Below, piece after piece: positions 35,701 through 40,542 of a stretch of 64,000 nucleotides of DNA. Location: NCBI GenBank assembly GCA_016183945.1, contig JACPDP010000029.1, positions 11,354 through 75,353 of the forward strand, written 5' to 3'. This DNA comes from Magnetospirillum sp. (GTDB lineage: Bacteria; Pseudomonadota; Alphaproteobacteria; Rhodospirillales; Magnetospirillaceae). The notes under the pieces are model-generated. The model was not told the origin of the DNA and did no database searches. It saw only the letters and a list, made by a program, of their open reading frames with translations. Both the position numbers and the translations under genes were made by a program. The first letter of the stretch is position 1. Each line of letters opens with the position of its first letter.

Positions 35701-36917
35701 CCCTGGCCGGCTTCGACTCCTTCGCCGGGATGGTGATCAACGACGGCACCATGGCGCTCAACGGCGCCACCGGTGCGGCGGTGGGACGGTTCGGCGGCGG
35801 CCTGGACAACGACGGCGTCATCGAAACCACCGGCAACATCAGCGGCGGCGGCAGCCATATCCTCGATGGCCACGTCATCAATGATGGCCTGATTCACGTC
35901 TCGGGCGCCGACCTGTCGTTCACCGGCGCCACCTTGACCAACCACGGCACGCTGTCCATCGACATGGGACACACCTTCGACGTCAACCGGGCCGGCGCCG
36001 ACTTCACCAGCGACGGGCTGCTGACCGGGTCGGGCACTTTGGACCTGACCGGGGCCGCCCCGTTCACCAACCACGGCGCCATCAGCGGATCGTTGACCAT
36101 CGAGGGGGACGTTGTCCTGGGGGCTGACTCCGACCTGCGGTTCGGCGCCGCCAACGACCGCCTCGACGTCAACGGCCACCTGACCCTGGGCGGCGACCTC
36201 GACGTTTCGTATTCCGGTTGGGGAGGTGGCGCCGCGTCGCTGGTATCGTGGGACTCGGCCAGCGGTTATTTCGACAGCATCAACGGCCTCGACCAGGGGG
36301 CGAACGGCGTCCTCGACATCACGTTCGGCAGCATCAGCCTCAGCGTCACCCACCAGACCGCCGTCGCCGGCATGACCAGCGGCAACGACGTCTACCAAGG
36401 CATCGTCAGCGCCGGTGTTCCGATGGCCGACTATGTCGGCGGCAGCGGCGGCGACGACACCATCTTCGGCAACGGCGGCGCCGACGTGCTGTTTGGCGGC
36501 GACGGCGACGACCACCTCCACATCAGCGACGGCACCTTCCACTTCCTCGATGGCGGCGCCGGCACCGATACCCTGCACCTGGACGGCAATACCGACTTTA
36601 CCGCCATCCGCGACGATATCCTGCAGAATTTCGAGGTGATCGACCTGACCTTCGCCGGCAATCAGACGGTGACGCTGAACGCCTCGGATCTGGCGCATCT
36701 GTGCGGCGGCACCAATGCGGCGACCGGGGTGGCCAACAGCATGGTGATCATCGGCAATGCCGGCGATACGGTGAACATGGGCGACGCGTGGACGGCGACC
36801 GCCGGCCAGTCGCTGCCCAACAGCGGCAACAGCTACACCCAGTATGCCAATGCCGCCACCGGCGTGACCGTCTATGTGGATGACAACATCACCCAGAATA
36901 TTGGGGGGCCGCCGTAA
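21402..36917 (+). CDS. Giant repeat surface protein, segment C (LamG array, beta-helix region, RTX tail, true C-terminus)
   Basis: It is in the same frame as segment B and resumes inside a LamG module at SNLTGLGAGDAV (21405). The first plausible start is GTG at 21498, which sits inside the right arm of the inverted repeat, so independent translation is doubtful. It contains about twelve LamG/concanavalin-like modules (motifs such as EWTHVAV, LYVDG, DVRVWNTARS, GLAANWTFEG) up to about 32760. Short VCBS/cadherin-like spacers separate several of them (GTxTVxADGSFTYTP-GSDSFTV), and two related DxFSS/FEGL sandwich domains lie at 22290-22970 and 25330-25920. From 33060 two blocks opening with a TWGxxxNW motif lead into glycine- and asparagine-rich strands like autotransporter beta-helices. 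The last 180 residues hold RTX repeats (GGSGGDDTIFGNGGAD) and a short tail, as in type I secretion targets. Residues near 30090-30240 differ in base composition. Confidence 0.8.
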   Translation, partial: ASNLTGLGAGDAVTVEFWASFQSGAHSTALSYVAPGGKTFAVYAAGSSLGVMLDGQAVALQALPGRTTSIVVDEWTHVAVSFDTSGRLELLRNGEVVAYATGLNLSGYAASGGTLVLGQDQALAGGGFVNTHAMLGALDSVRVWNTARSAVDVQDGMDGTFSTGTTGLVASYSLDDVSGNTVANGVGGTNTLARFGDLGRAGLVTRIEDQGPYTTVLHGIDVDAGDTLTYSLTAGGGTDGTTTLTADGSLSFTPTANFHGTHTVSVEVTDSHGATYSRNLDIVVTAANDAPTPVTRSTYDFEGLTAGQTIDGQDGWVANNTDVTTVGTVASSGLYVGSTAYSPGTVAGVARVISRLADGDFAMPAVAAGDKIVLEYDFTPNYWGAGLQLGYDANSDGDLIGDTGEVAIGVGFRQEGGERVAVYDALGNATETAFDLTVGYNEWARFRLTLDTAANGGQGALSVQLRDLTHAGAWTTVVQNVNAHLDFNAITTANPNLWNGLVFAASNAEAKLDNISYEIDYASVKPVAFTGTTAAPIVISDADLLANFSDVDGDALHVQSITASNGTVSGDGNGHWLVTPPTAGGTINLGYVVADGHGGIVNGSATVAATFVNHAPVLDIGATPTLPIISEDFVPSGGGLDGATMVSSLLAARTSDVDGTATPRMAVVGADTTHGSWFYSTDWGATWSAMGAVSETSARLLGDSNHLRFVPMGDWNGTATISYRGVDVSCLAGNGSLVDASVNGGTTAFSAAAETASISVTAVDDTPVALGPRGDVAAFAGDYATRTLTLGTAVTVEFRANAPADARMLDYAVGTTDDAFSIWRDAGTLTVSIAGVTCVTNIPVEASQWHHWAVTWNKADGAVQVFKDGTLAWTGSNIATNLDISGTGTLALAQDRTAGGSLNGTSSTVMMDDVRVWNTVRTASDIKSKINETISGGDPNYAQLAAQWSFDGGTLNDSSGNTLTLTEVGAIGQYAASGEGAAIAITGLGVHEVDGQTVQVMLTGVGGALTLGSITGVTFTTGDGSNDTTMSFSGSVADVNAALATLTYAPTAGFVGAHTVTMQAGDFTNGTVNGTSTANVSVEVIAPLEVMGAATRVDQLRLAGSDYASASVPLSSEAGTVELWLQKGQWNLASTDEMIIGNNIRHDVTGAVYLSDSASYGLHFRYGGVGVADAGNNAITYNGSDSWTAGSWHHLAISWERTAGLTTLKLYADGTMVGSTTPSLQIPADKLAEWVIGKELDPTDPLQGSVTDVRLWTTARSQAEIADAMHTRLDGTETGLAANWTFEGGATGGVIEDASGHGHTLGTAHSVSDDFSSNTLDPSKWTVVSGNTTGHALSVAGGRVVSTNRDLLCTKDQFVPTADHPVVVTGTWVPGEAGNLLSVVTRGDASSLSGSSNAGHGIVAWSSANNIYIWGLGDASGTVGTATGDSTLTTVANHTYAFEVVDDGTHVTFNVRDLDDAANTASITAASSYASSTNQVIVYGREGDGTNTYTSYFDNLSVEQARATVLAPPAAATRFDGDDALTTAAPVTTATDNVTLEAWVNWDGTNTATTKFILYNGDGSFSGYGLGVHDNGVLFLLAGGVVEQDIGYSLRSNEWTHLAAVRDNGTWKIYIGDEVVYTTTGAVPNGFGGNPGNTLIGQAFTGEIADARIWTVARSGAEIAETMDGSLTGSETGLAAWWPLADATGLNLKSGGATATASGAPVATEAGPALFDDTLVTSEDRSILGKLADTSDAATTYTVQDTPDHGTLTLNADGSFLYKPTIGYAGSDSFTVHVVDGVHTPVDKTISITVEDTTRVIGVQVIEPHTAGVHLDGNSAVATTAVVTAATANVTLEAWAKVDEIPSSTSRTIFGNGTQSSSGYCIQVDSTGHIGLSVWGVQDIFSTTVVNLGEWHHYAAVLGTGNAWTLYMDGQSILSTTAIAAANTPNGATTVGNTGGVGFTGEVAEARIWTVAKTQAEIVAGMNTIAAGTEAGLAGHWSLDGTLAGGTLASPVTLTAYGNPTFFGNEPVVAEASSLSTTEDGVIQGTLVAEDGDGAVLTFGTITNGTTAHGGHVTVAADGSFTYHAPTGYAGEDSFTVAANDGSAYTTSGTISVTVVDDTRVLGAVAAGGRFHSAGDSVIALSNATSLATAAGSFTWETWVRSTATAKRQDLIDVHGINTSFNRLYIGADNKLHFENEANAGPTSAATVADGGWHHVAAVYDATAGSVQLLVDGVASGAPVSMPVNVGVNANDTAVTLGGLNDQSVYSNMLVGELDNTRIWSTARTADQIQAAMHGQPAASEPGLLGSWTFNEGDDGAVDHAGGNNTGRIWTRSPWHLDDTVLHMAGGSGIAIASPSVLFTNGTVNPPLTLEAWVRTSKAGVTDLIRIGQASDADVIFWWINGGTMHFSGYDGVGTAYGQINGTTVVNDGEWHHLAVTISGSNTVSFYIDGLADAVSGTLNGHSFNPTQVTIGNGLLGEMADARIWQGVLPQNEISSNMNVADPTSINGTLAGHWPLDEGSGTTVVDSAGNDNSGTVTGGSWVDKFTSSGIIDPPDTAMHFDGSSFVSLGDVNNLGTGDFTIETWINPATLASDQIIMLKGKSDDPTGQIALMISGGRLVFAGGGLWDATNGWHLQSGMEALKAGEWQHVAVTRQGSSYSLYLGGTLIGTATGTANYDYTNAYDLRIGSHQVASGGGGADFFSGEIADFRIWNKALTEDQLWDSIETPATGSEPGLVGAWALDGDVNDTKVSGGHNGTVTGTATYVATGPLLADTTIETGQNVPYHGSLLAADGGGDAITWGTITNGDTAHGTVTVAADGSFTYTPDAGFTGSDSFIVAANDASSHDTTATITVNVEQTVFSGVQDAGARLRLDGSADYASATGIDLANKSFTWEFWANRASAINNDFALGQGETSANNMRLYAGYLGSPNNPNYFSFNLGNNQILYLDDTNHVGEWIHWAGSYDVGENEFVLYKNGVEVARQEAAGPYLGSGSLTVGNAWGGYGFHGELDDIRIWEGVRTADEIRVNYDQKLGGGECGLVANWIFDGDASWGGHVEDHSTANHDLILAGGSAAPTLIDPPNMAVSFADTSSYLQVSAPVLTATDNLTMEAWAKADSLGPDRFVMRSGASGSGYAIAINNGVPEIVLGGVGTMSATTITVGADEWHHYAITRSNGSWSLYVDGVKAVLTDTSLVPLTPTTFTRIGESGAGAWDGEIADVRLWTTARSQADIQTFMSERLSGIEPNLAGYWRLDDGTATDSSIISPHDMAAIGTVTYATNGPDIHTLSIETNEDTVYRGMLDGHDAVDALTWGTITGGTTAHGTVTVNADGSFAYTPTAGFHGSDSFTVTNSANVSQTVNVTVWDSTEPLGINTAGSQLQFDGVNDYATATLAGNPLSTRATVEFWVSLQRLGLIQDLATLSDGNGHTVVVEVNAAGQLSVLANGTSIISSTTALSTSSWSHVAVVSNETGFSLFVNGSRVAGASTPVILSQNTTQTLKLGTDAGNFTEAAFDDVRVWSDARTAEEIHDSYLRASATESDNMVGRWNFNSSSCPLNDLSGYGNTMVLGDGAYNSPSAPLVINPPGRVVKFDGIDDHMTVGALTLTGGSYTLEAWVKPTASKDEVIADLGRGSTSEIILRADAAGHLQLVSTSDGVTFGTLTSTGSLAGGQWSHVAVVNNGGAVQVYVDGAYFPMNGGTLPTPTGSVTLTDNIIGWDGENTNTAGDAFAGMLGDVRLWTTARSSSEIVANMNTRLQGGESGLLANWRLDDLSSGTATVADDNAVAGGATDATLVGFSGQTYVVSSKGSSYGQSLTVAEDTFYSGRVTAYDSVTGGTIATGYSLVGSTKTAHGLVSITADGTTTYTPDANFSGTDSFVFQVADPQGGLATSQTITVQVTADANGPSTATWGGGTGSWNMFTNWTGQETPGAETAVTIAGGSADYYTSGTFHPTAASLAMAGGTFSVSGGTFDLAGNASVGAGALLRMTGGQLSGSGSLTSSGTMSLTGGSIGMAVVNQGLAMFDAAMLTLTAGWDNTTGTFEFGGSGYGHSVMISGGTFVNAGTVHVQASTGHTVSGAFKNAGLLDVDGSLTLEHGGRIIELAGGTIDVSTGNTLTIDAGTTNLTGSVAVIGGGSVTLAGNHTLNVGSGYTHTGGKFLGMGGTVTVVGSGTFTNAGTLTVEGDTNDIWSVAVANSGRLNVLGNAAFNVANGLSNTGTIELNGTAAAMTGGINVTGGTLVNQAGGLIHVGAGMGTEVISGAFKTLGRLDIDDDLTLSHNGAVIDVADGTIDVAAGSRLTIDGGTTKLDGKVTLTGGGTVDFAGVQTLDIGTGFILTAAAADLLSMSGSVTIAGTGTFTNQGSFTIDNNDDAFTAALTNAGTIDVFSGMRNGTPGSGGLHVGGGMVNTGLLMLDNAAGYANTIDVGAGKTLVNQGSITIRGSGSSSISGDFDNQGSLYATSNLDLYKTAGSLINSGTMTLADAKTLSVSGGADLLNTGLIDGAGTINLYGATLTNQGTLVAGGTGGLSISGGYAMSDFAELDVSVQGSTAPVATSLHMTSGTALLDGTLKVSFLNHMPTDGQVITVVYGSHSGEFMGDDGVADTGDEIEVVGLGADWTASLDYSSPTAVTVTFHMVDKSSFDATSGTWGTAANWLGSDIPSTAETAEIAVGKSVQVDTAAAASSITDAGSLALVAGGTLTVGTTLLVASGGALDLSGGVLSGGTVIVEGAVSLHSGTIACGGAMEVYSAVNLTDATMTLDRALDLWGVTTLNDTQFSGAGTIDLFGNSTLAGFDSFAGMVINDGTMALNGATGAAVGRFGGGLDNDGVIETTGNISGGGSHILDGHVINDGLIHVSGADLSFTGATLTNHGTLSIDMGHTFDVNRAGADFTSDGLLTGSGTLDLTGAAPFTNHGAISGSLTIEGDVVLGADSDLRFGAANDRLDVNGHLTLGGDLDVSYSGWGGGAASLVSWDSASGYFDSINGLDQGANGVLDITFGSISLSVTHQTAVAGMTSGNDVYQGIVSAGVPMADYVGGSGGDDTIFGNGGADVLFGGDGDDHLHISDGTFHFLDGGAGTDTLHLDGNTDFTAIRDDILQNFEVIDLTFAGNQTVTLNASDLAHLCGGTNAATGVANSMVIIGNAGDTVNMGDAWTATAGQSLPNSGNSYTQYANAATGVTVYVDDNITQNIGGPP
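33060..36350 (+). repeat. Beta-helix-like strand repeats near the C-terminus of the giant protein
   Basis: Two blocks begin with a TWGxxxxWxxxxNW motif (33060 and 35265) and continue with short repeating strands such as GTLVNQAG, GTFTNAGTL and GGTIDVxxGNTLTIDGGT. Such G/N/T-rich repeats are typical of parallel beta-helices in autotransporter-like adhesins. The repeats diverge and no fixed period was measured. Confidence 0.55.
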
Positions 36918-36927
36918 TGGCTTGTCC

Positions 36928-36948
36928 CCCTCTCCCGCGGGGAGAGGG
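36928..36948. repeat. Intergenic palindrome, CCCTCTCC family
   Basis: CCCTCTCC (36928-36935) and GGAGAGGG (36941-36948) form a stem just after the giant gene's stop, in the gap before the convergent hybE-like gene. There is no T run, so it is a poor intrinsic terminator. Related palindromes lie at 39425, 60317 and 61609. Confidence 0.6.
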
Positions 36949-36965
36949 AACTTCTCGGGCTGGCC

Positions 36966-37448
36966 TTACCGCTTGTAGTCGGGCCAGCCGAAACTGCAAT
37001 CCTTTGGCTGCTCGCCGCTGGGCGGCAGGAAATAGCTTTCCACCACCGCCCAGGCGGCGGTTGCCGCCGCGTTGTGCTCGGGGAACTGGCCCATGGGCGA
37101 GTGGATGGACAGGGCGGCGTAGGAGCCGATCTCCTCGACCTCATTGACGACGAAGGTCTCCTCGCCCTTGGGCAGGGCCATCTTGCGCCGGGTGCCGGGC
37201 TCGACGCCGGCAAAGGCCTCGGGCGAGGGCGGCAGCAGCATCAGGTTCATGAACCACGGCGTCACCAGGATGCCGGCCAGCCAGTCGCCCTGGGAGGGGA
37301 AGTTGACAGTGCGGAAGCCGACCGCCTCCACCGTCAAGGACGGGTTGTAGAGGCTGAGATCCTTCATGCGTTCCTCGCCGATGCGGGTGAACACCGCCAC
37401 GAGGGTGTCGAGGCGGGCGGCGTCCTGGGGGGCGAGCGGGGCGGCCAT
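36966..37448 (-). CDS. HybE-family [NiFe]-hydrogenase assembly chaperone
   Basis: The protein has 160 residues and no signal peptide. It has the family pattern NPSLTVEAVGF, WLAGILVTPWFMNLMLLPP and a GEETFVVNEVEEIGSY strand, followed by an S-P-M motif. HybE/HupJ-type proteins assist maturation of the [NiFe]-hydrogenase, mainly the small subunit before Tat export. The ATG start at 37448 has a good AGGAG ribosome site. No other hydrogenase gene is in the window, so its partner must be encoded elsewhere or the protein has another role. It converges on the giant gene and diverges from fbp across 118 bases. The family assignment comes from motif memory, not a search. Confidence 0.7.
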   Translation of the reverse strand: MAAPLAPQDAARLDTLVAVFTRIGEERMKDLSLYNPSLTVEAVGFRTVNFPSQGDWLAGILVTPWFMNLMLLPPSPEAFAGVEPGTRRKMALPKGEETFVVNEVEEIGSYAALSIHSPMGQFPEHNAAATAAWAVVESYFLPPSGEQPKDCSFGWPDYKR

Positions 37449-37566
37449 GGTGCGATCTCCTGAGGTTGGCGCTGCATGCTAGCGCAAATTGCCCCAATGG
37501 GGTAATACCGAGCGCACCTGCCCGAGTGGGCGGGAGAAGGGTAGTAACCAACACAGGAGAGGAACG

Positions 37567-38568
37567 ATGCCCTACAAGCGGGTCACACTGACGCATTTCC
37601 TGCTGCAAGAGCAGCGCCGCCTGGGCCGTTCCGGTACCTTCACCGCCCTGATGCAGGACATCATCACGGCGTGCAAGATGATTTCGCATGAGGTCAATCG
37701 CGGCGCCCTGGCCGGCAATCTCGGCGTGGCGGGCAGCGAAAACGTTCAGGGCGAGGAGCAGAAGAAGCTCGACGTGCTGGCCAACGACATCTTCCTGCAC
37801 ATGAATGCGATGGGCGGCACCTACGCCGCCATGGCCTCGGAAGAGCTGGAAGACGTGCATCTGGTGACCGGTGGCGCCGAGGGCAAGTATCTGCTGCTGT
37901 TCGACCCGTTGGACGGCTCGTCCAACATCGACGTCAACATCTCGGTAGGCAGCATCTTCTCGATTCTGCGCCTGCCCGAGGGCGCCAGCCCCAACTCCAA
38001 GGACGCGTTCCTCCAACCCGGCGTCGATCAGGTGGCGGCCGGTTATGCCTGCTACGGCTCCTCGACCATGATCGTGATGACCACCGGCAACGGGGTGAAT
38101 GGGTTCACGCTGGACCGCGACATCGGCATGTTCATCCTGACCCATCCCGATATGCGGATTCCGGCCGAGGCCACCGAGTTCGCCATCAACGCCTCGCGCT
38201 CCCGCTTCTGGGAGCCGGCGGTGAAGCGCTATATCGACGAGTGCCAGGCCGGCAAGGACGGCCCGCGCGGCCGCAATTTCAACATGCGCTGGGTGGCCTC
38301 CATGGTGGCCGAGGTGCACCGCATCCTGTGCCGCGGCGGGGTCTTCCTGTATCCCACCGACTCCGAGCTGAAGAAGAAGGGCGGCAAGCTGCGCCTGATG
38401 TACGAGGCCAATCCCATGGCCTTCATCGTCGAGCAGGCCGGGGGGGCGGCCTCCACCGGCCGCCAGCGCATCATGGAGGTGCAACCCACCGATCTGCACC
38501 AGCGCATCGGCGTCGTGCTGGGCTCCAAGGACGAGGTGGAGCGTATCGTGGGGTATCACGCGGAGTAG
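37567..38568 (+). CDS. fbp: Fructose-1,6-bisphosphatase, class I
   Basis: The 333-residue cytosolic enzyme removes the 1-phosphate from fructose 1,6-bisphosphate in gluconeogenesis and, in autotrophs, the Calvin cycle. The metal-binding signature [13 protein letters not shown] is intact, as are the substrate-binding stretch [14 protein letters not shown] and the C-terminal [10 protein letters not shown]. Length matches the family (about 330-340). ATG at 37567 is preceded by a strong AGGAGAGG ribosome site at 37555-37562, which decides against earlier in-frame starts. It is monocistronic in appearance: divergent from the hybE-like gene and followed by a stem-loop. No other Calvin-cycle gene is nearby, so the gluconeogenic role is the safer call. 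Confidence 0.95.
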   Translation: MPYKRVTLTHFLLQEQRRLGRSGTFTALMQDIITACKMISHEVNRGALAGNLGVAGSENVQGEEQKKLDVLANDIFLHMNAMGGTYAAMASEELEDVHLVTGGAEGKYLLLFDPLDGSSNIDVNISVGSIFSILRLPEGASPNSKDAFLQPGVDQVAAGYACYGSSTMIVMTTGNGVNGFTLDRDIGMFILTHPDMRIPAEATEFAINASRSRFWEPAVKRYIDECQAGKDGPRGRNFNMRWVASMVAEVHRILCRGGVFLYPTDSELKKKGGKLRLMYEANPMAFIVEQAGGAASTGRQRIMEVQPTDLHQRIGVVLGSKDEVERIVGYHAE

Positions 38569-38586
38569 GATGCGAATTAGGTTTTA

Positions 38587-38617
38587 AGACACGGATAAGA
38601 AGTTATTATCCATGTCT
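38587..38617 (+). terminator. Possible fbp terminator or stem-loop
   Basis: AGACACGGATAA and TTATCCATGTCT pair at 11 of 12 positions around the 7-base loop GAAGTTA. It starts 19 bases after the fbp stop. Only a weak AGTTT follows, so intrinsic termination is uncertain. The stem is AT-richer than its surroundings. Confidence 0.4.
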
Positions 38618-38621
38618 AGTT

Positions 38622-38738
38622 TCCATCATTCCCGCGAAAGCGGTAATCCATCGTTCCTCAGCATCAGTATTTGGTGAATTCGCGCCACTTTCTGCGGCAA
38701 CATGGACTCCCGCTTTCGCGGGAGTGACGATTTGATGG
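38622..38738. repeat. Composite intergenic element bounded by CCCGC-TTTC/GAAA-GCGGG palindromes
   Basis: Each end carries a small palindrome: CCCGCGAAAGCGG at 38631-38643 and CTCCCGCTTTCGCGGGAG at 38707-38724. The two ends, including flanking ATCATTC/GAGTGACGAT and ATCCAT/ATGGACT, are inverted relative to each other. The pair encloses about 60 bases of non-coding DNA, like a small mosaic or MITE-type element. A single-ended relative occurs at 63005-63033. Confidence 0.55.
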
Positions 38739-38745
38739 CGGTTTC

Positions 38746-39387
38746 TTAGATTACCGCCTTCCGACAAGTAAACGCCTCCGCCCACGGAGCGTTGCAGCCG
38801 ACGCCCCGCAGGCGCATCAGGCCGCGGAAGGTTTCCGCATCGAACCAGGTGCGGCCGCGCTGGCTGGCGAACAGTCGGGTGATCAATTCCACCTTGCGGC
38901 CGGCGTCGTCCTCGCTGACCGGCACGAACAGGTTGGGCGCGGGGAAGTCGCCTTCGTATTTGGGGATTTCGTATTCCCAGATCAGGTGGTCGCGGAAGGT
39001 GTTCCACGCCAGTTCGGCCAGCAGGCGGTGGTCCTGGTGGTCGTCGTCGCGGCTGTGCACCAGGATCAGGCTGGGGGCGAAGCCCGCCTTGATGTGCTCG
39101 AACTCCTCCTTCACGGCGCCCCATTGCTGCGGCAGGAAGCTCTCGCGGAAGCCGTGCAGGTGCACCTCGGCCCGCTCGGCGCCGGCGAGGAAGGCGTCGG
39201 CCGATGCCTTGGCCTCGGCCTGGCGCACCGCCGAGCCGGTGAACACCACCCAACGCACCTGAACGGCGCCCAATTCGGCGAGCAGCCGCAGCACGGTGGC
39301 GCCGCAGCCGATTTCGATGTCGTCGCAATGGGCGCCCAGGCACAGCAGGCGGAAGGGGCGGGCAGGGGGAAGCTGAAGCGGGGTCAT
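38746..39387 (-). CDS. PIG-L (LmbE-like) family deacetylase
   Basis: The protein has 213 residues. The N-terminal LGAHCDDIEIGCG (residues 18-30) is the AHxDD zinc-binding motif of the GlcNAc-PI de-N-acetylase family. A second metal histidine is likely in DDDHQDHRLLAE near residue 115. Family members remove N-acetyl groups from sugars or sugar conjugates. It lies downstream of and codirectional with the UDP-glucose dehydrogenase and epimerase genes, 72 bases after the latter, with a palindrome between. This suggests a job in making or editing a surface sugar; the substrate cannot be told. The ATG at 39387 is the only sensible start before the Rossmann-like strand. Confidence 0.8.
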   Translation of the reverse strand: MTPLQLPPARPFRLLCLGAHCDDIEIGCGATVLRLLAELGAVQVRWVVFTGSAVRQAEAKASADAFLAGAERAEVHLHGFRESFLPQQWGAVKEEFEHIKAGFAPSLILVHSRDDDHQDHRLLAELAWNTFRDHLIWEYEIPKYEGDFPAPNLFVPVSEDDAGRKVELITRLFASQRGRTWFDAETFRGLMRLRGVGCNAPWAEAFTCRKAVI

Positions 39388-39424
39388 ATGGCTTTCCTGT
39401 TCGCACGGCGGTGCCAGCAGAACT

Positions 39425-39447
39425 CTCCCCCGCCTTTGGCGGGGGAG
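39425..39447. repeat. Intergenic palindrome between epimerase and deacetylase genes
   Basis: CTCCCCCGCC and GGCGGGGGAG form a perfect 10-bp stem with loop TTT, between the epimerase stop and the deacetylase start. It belongs to the same CCCTCCC-like family as the palindrome at 36928. It could weaken read-through or stabilise the upstream message. Confidence 0.55.
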
Positions 39448-39459
39448 GGGGAAGAGTGA

Positions 39460-40542
39460 CTACTCCGTTCCCGTGCGCAGCCGCTTCTGGACCATTTCCT
39501 CGCGGTAGGAGGCGAGGGTACGGGCGAGGCCCTCGCGCAACGATGTCCGCGCCGTGAAGCCGGTGAGACGGTGCAATTTGGTGAGGTCGGGACAGCGGCG
39601 CTGCGGGTTGTCCACCAGGAACTCGGCCTCGGCGCTTTGGCGCAACTCCACCACCAGCGGCGGCACGGCGGCGACCGCGGCCATGGTGCGGGCGGCCTCG
39701 GCGATGGGGACCTCCTCGGCGTTGCCGACGTTGAAGGCCTCGCCATCGGCCTCGGGCATCATCAGCAGCGTCAGGCAGGCCTCGGCGAAGTCCGAGACGT
39801 AGCAGAACGACCGCGTCGCCCGCCCGTCCGAGTACAGCACCAGCGGCCCGCCGGCCAGGGCGGTGCGCATCAGGTCGGGGATGATGCGGCCGTCGTCGAG
39901 CCGCTGGCCGGGGCCGTAGACGTTGAATGGCCGGATCACCTTCACCGGCACGCGGTGCAGGCGGAAATAAGTGGCGCACAGGGTCTCGCCCAGCCGCTTG
40001 CTCTCGTCGTAGCAGGCGCGCGGCCCGGTGAACGAGACGTTGCCGTGATAGTCCTCCGGCGTCGGCACCACCGAGGGGTCGCCGTAGACCTCACTGGAGG
40101 AGAACGACAGCATGCCCTTGGCGCCCTTGCCGGCGAGGTCGAGCATGTTCCAGGTGCCTTGCACGTTGGCGGCGATGGTGGCCAGCGGGTTGGCGCGGTA
40201 GATGGCCGGCGAGCCGATGCTGGCGCAGTGGATGATCCAGTCGAAATGCCCGCCGAAGTCGGCCTCGGTGGCGACATTGCCGGTGCGCAGGCTCAGCCAC
40301 GGCTTGCCGCGGAGATGGGCCAGCCGCGCCGCCGGGCCGACCATGAAGGTGTCGAGCGCGGTGACCTGGGCGGGATGGCCGATGCGGGCGCGGTTGAAGG
40401 CGTCCAGCACGTCGACGAAGAAGCCGCCGAGGAAGCCGGCGGCGCCGGTGACCAGGACGCGGCTGTCGGCCAGCGGCTCGATCAGGCGTTCCAGGCGGAT
40501 GACGACCTCTTCGGCGTCGGCGCGGATGACGTCGGTGATCAT
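39460..40542 (-). CDS. NAD-dependent epimerase/dehydratase, UDP-glucuronate decarboxylase-like
   Basis: The 360-residue protein is an extended short-chain dehydrogenase. GAAGFLGG (33-40) binds NAD; SSSEVYGDP (148-156) and the catalytic Y178-x3-K182 in CYDESKR follow. The stretches EVYGDP, GNV, GPRACYDESKR and RPFNVYGPGQ resemble UDP-xylose synthases (UXS), which convert UDP-glucuronate to UDP-xylose. This fits the gene upstream, whose UDP-glucose dehydrogenase product would supply UDP-glucuronate. The ATG at 40542 overlaps that gene's stop by four bases (ATGA), which supports this start over longer open frame and implies translational coupling. A plain epimerase or dehydratase on a related sugar is the alternative. 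Confidence 0.8.
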   Translation of the reverse strand: MITDVIRADAEEVVIRLERLIEPLADSRVLVTGAAGFLGGFFVDVLDAFNRARIGHPAQVTALDTFMVGPAARLAHLRGKPWLSLRTGNVATEADFGGHFDWIIHCASIGSPAIYRANPLATIAANVQGTWNMLDLAGKGAKGMLSFSSSEVYGDPSVVPTPEDYHGNVSFTGPRACYDESKRLGETLCATYFRLHRVPVKVIRPFNVYGPGQRLDDGRIIPDLMRTALAGGPLVLYSDGRATRSFCYVSDFAEACLTLLMMPEADGEAFNVGNAEEVPIAEAARTMAAVAAVPPLVVELRQSAEAEFLVDNPQRRCPDLTKLHRLTGFTARTSLREGLARTLASYREEMVQKRLRTGTE

